Positions 14,269-14,732 of a stretch of 14,732 bases of DNA are shown here, piece after piece (within the stretch, counting starts at the first letter, position 1; every line of letters begins with the position of its first letter). The position numbers and the translations under genes are program-made. A model generated the notes under the pieces. It ran no database searches. It saw only the letters and a list, made by a program, of their open reading frames with translations, and was not told where the DNA came from. The DNA is from DASUHT01 sp051955775 (GTDB taxonomy: Bacteria > Actinomycetota > Thermoleophilia > Gaiellales > JAICJC01): the NCBI GenBank assembly GCA_051955775.1, contig JBQCGJ010000075.1, forward strand, positions 1 through 14,732, in the 5' to 3' direction.

Positions 14269-14732
14269 ATGACCACCGCCACCGACGACGCCCCGGCAGC
14301 CCCCAGGGCAGGCGGCGACCGGCGCCTGGCGCTGCTGCTCTCGGCGGCCATGTTCGTACTGGTGGTGGACACGTCCTTCATGAATGTGTCGATCTCGGCG
14401 GTCGTGCACGACCTGGGAGCCACGGCCAGCGGAGTGCAGTCGGCGATCGCGCTGGAGGCGCTGGTGTCAGCGGCCTTCATCCTGATCGGAAGCAAGATCG
14501 GAGACCTGATCGGGCGCAAGCGGGCGTACGTCATCGGCCTGCTCGCCTACGCCACCGGTGCGCTGGCGATGGTGCTCGCGCAGAGCCTGACAGCGGTCAT
14601 CATCTTCTGGGCGATCATCGGCGGCCTGGGTGCGTCGCTGCTGCTGCCCGCCATGCAGTCGCTGGTGCACGGGAACTTCCAGGGCGAGGCGCAGAAGAAG
14701 GCCTACGCGCTGGTCGGGGCGGCGGCAGCGGT
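14269..14732 (+). CDS. MFS transporter, DHA2-like, 5' part (cut by window end)
   Basis: The first 154 residues are visible. A polar, alanine/aspartate-rich cytoplasmic N-terminus (1-19) is followed by membrane helices at about 20-44, 58-76, 86-104 and 108-130. TM1 contains LVVDTSFMNVS with Asp34, typical of DHA2 (14-helix) drug:H+ antiporters. The loop between helices 2 and 3 holds the MFS motif A (GSKIGDLIGRKR, 74-85). The region LLLPAMQSLV after helix 4 also suits DHA2. Such proteins export drugs or metabolites by proton antiport. The ATG at 14269 was chosen because the ATGs at 14231 and 14261 are in another frame. The Shine-Dalgarno is weak. It diverges from the glycosyltransferase, so a link to that block is possible but unproven. 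Confidence 0.82.
   Translation, partial: MTTATDDAPAAPRAGGDRRLALLLSAAMFVLVVDTSFMNVSISAVVHDLGATASGVQSAIALEALVSAAFILIGSKIGDLIGRKRAYVIGLLAYATGALAMVLAQSLTAVIIFWAIIGGLGASLLLPAMQSLVHGNFQGEAQKKAYALVGAAAA

Noticed and set aside
1..14732. CRISPR array, tRNA, insertion sequence or attachment site
   Set aside because: No regularly spaced repeats, cloverleaf-like sequence, transposase or integrase motifs, or flanking direct repeats were seen on either strand.

Overview
This is an ordinary-looking, gene-dense stretch of bacterial chromosome with very high G+C. Codons favour G/C in third position, GTG starts are frequent, and genes commonly overlap by 4 bases. A mycolate-free or deep-branching Actinomycetota, possibly Thermoleophilia-like, is the best guess. 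It rests on composition, an F420-type luciferase-like oxidoreductase and a short-leader promoter style, so treat it as tentative. I see no transposase, integrase, tRNA, rRNA or CRISPR array, and no gene-free gap over about 145 bases.

Layout. (A) 1-2615, plus strand: the 3' end of a glycoside-hydrolase-like beta-sandwich protein, a ureidoglycolate lyase (AllA)-like cupin, and a long ferritin-like di-metal protein. (B) 2626-5613, minus strand: a small serine alpha/beta hydrolase, a membrane-anchored HtrA-type protease with a PDZ domain, and a stand-alone MetE-like (cobalamin-independent methionine synthase) catalytic domain. (C) 5719-9391, plus strand: a tightly coupled three-gene operon of dihydropyrimidinase/hydantoinase, M20-family N-carbamoyl amidohydrolase and an LLM-class (F420-type) oxidoreductase. 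(D) 9450-14149, minus strand: read from its promoter end, a GT4 glycosyltransferase, an alkaline-phosphatase-superfamily phosphodiesterase, a PAPS-type sulfotransferase and a secreted beta-propeller-like protein. (E) 14269-end, plus strand: the 5' part of a DHA2-type MFS transporter.

How the genes may work together. Block C should open a cyclic amide or ureide ring (dihydropyrimidine or hydantoin) and then remove the carbamoyl group. The coupled LLM protein may supply the redox step that makes the ring hydrolysable, or may process a product. The AllA-like gene in block A acts on a related ureide, so the window as a whole leans toward ureide and pyrimidine nitrogen salvage. Block D looks like a cell-surface glycan or metabolite modification cassette. 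The most interesting open questions are the role of the LLM enzyme in block C, the duplicated ferritin-like protein beside the AllA-like lyase, and the target of the glycosyltransferase/phosphodiesterase/sulfotransferase set.
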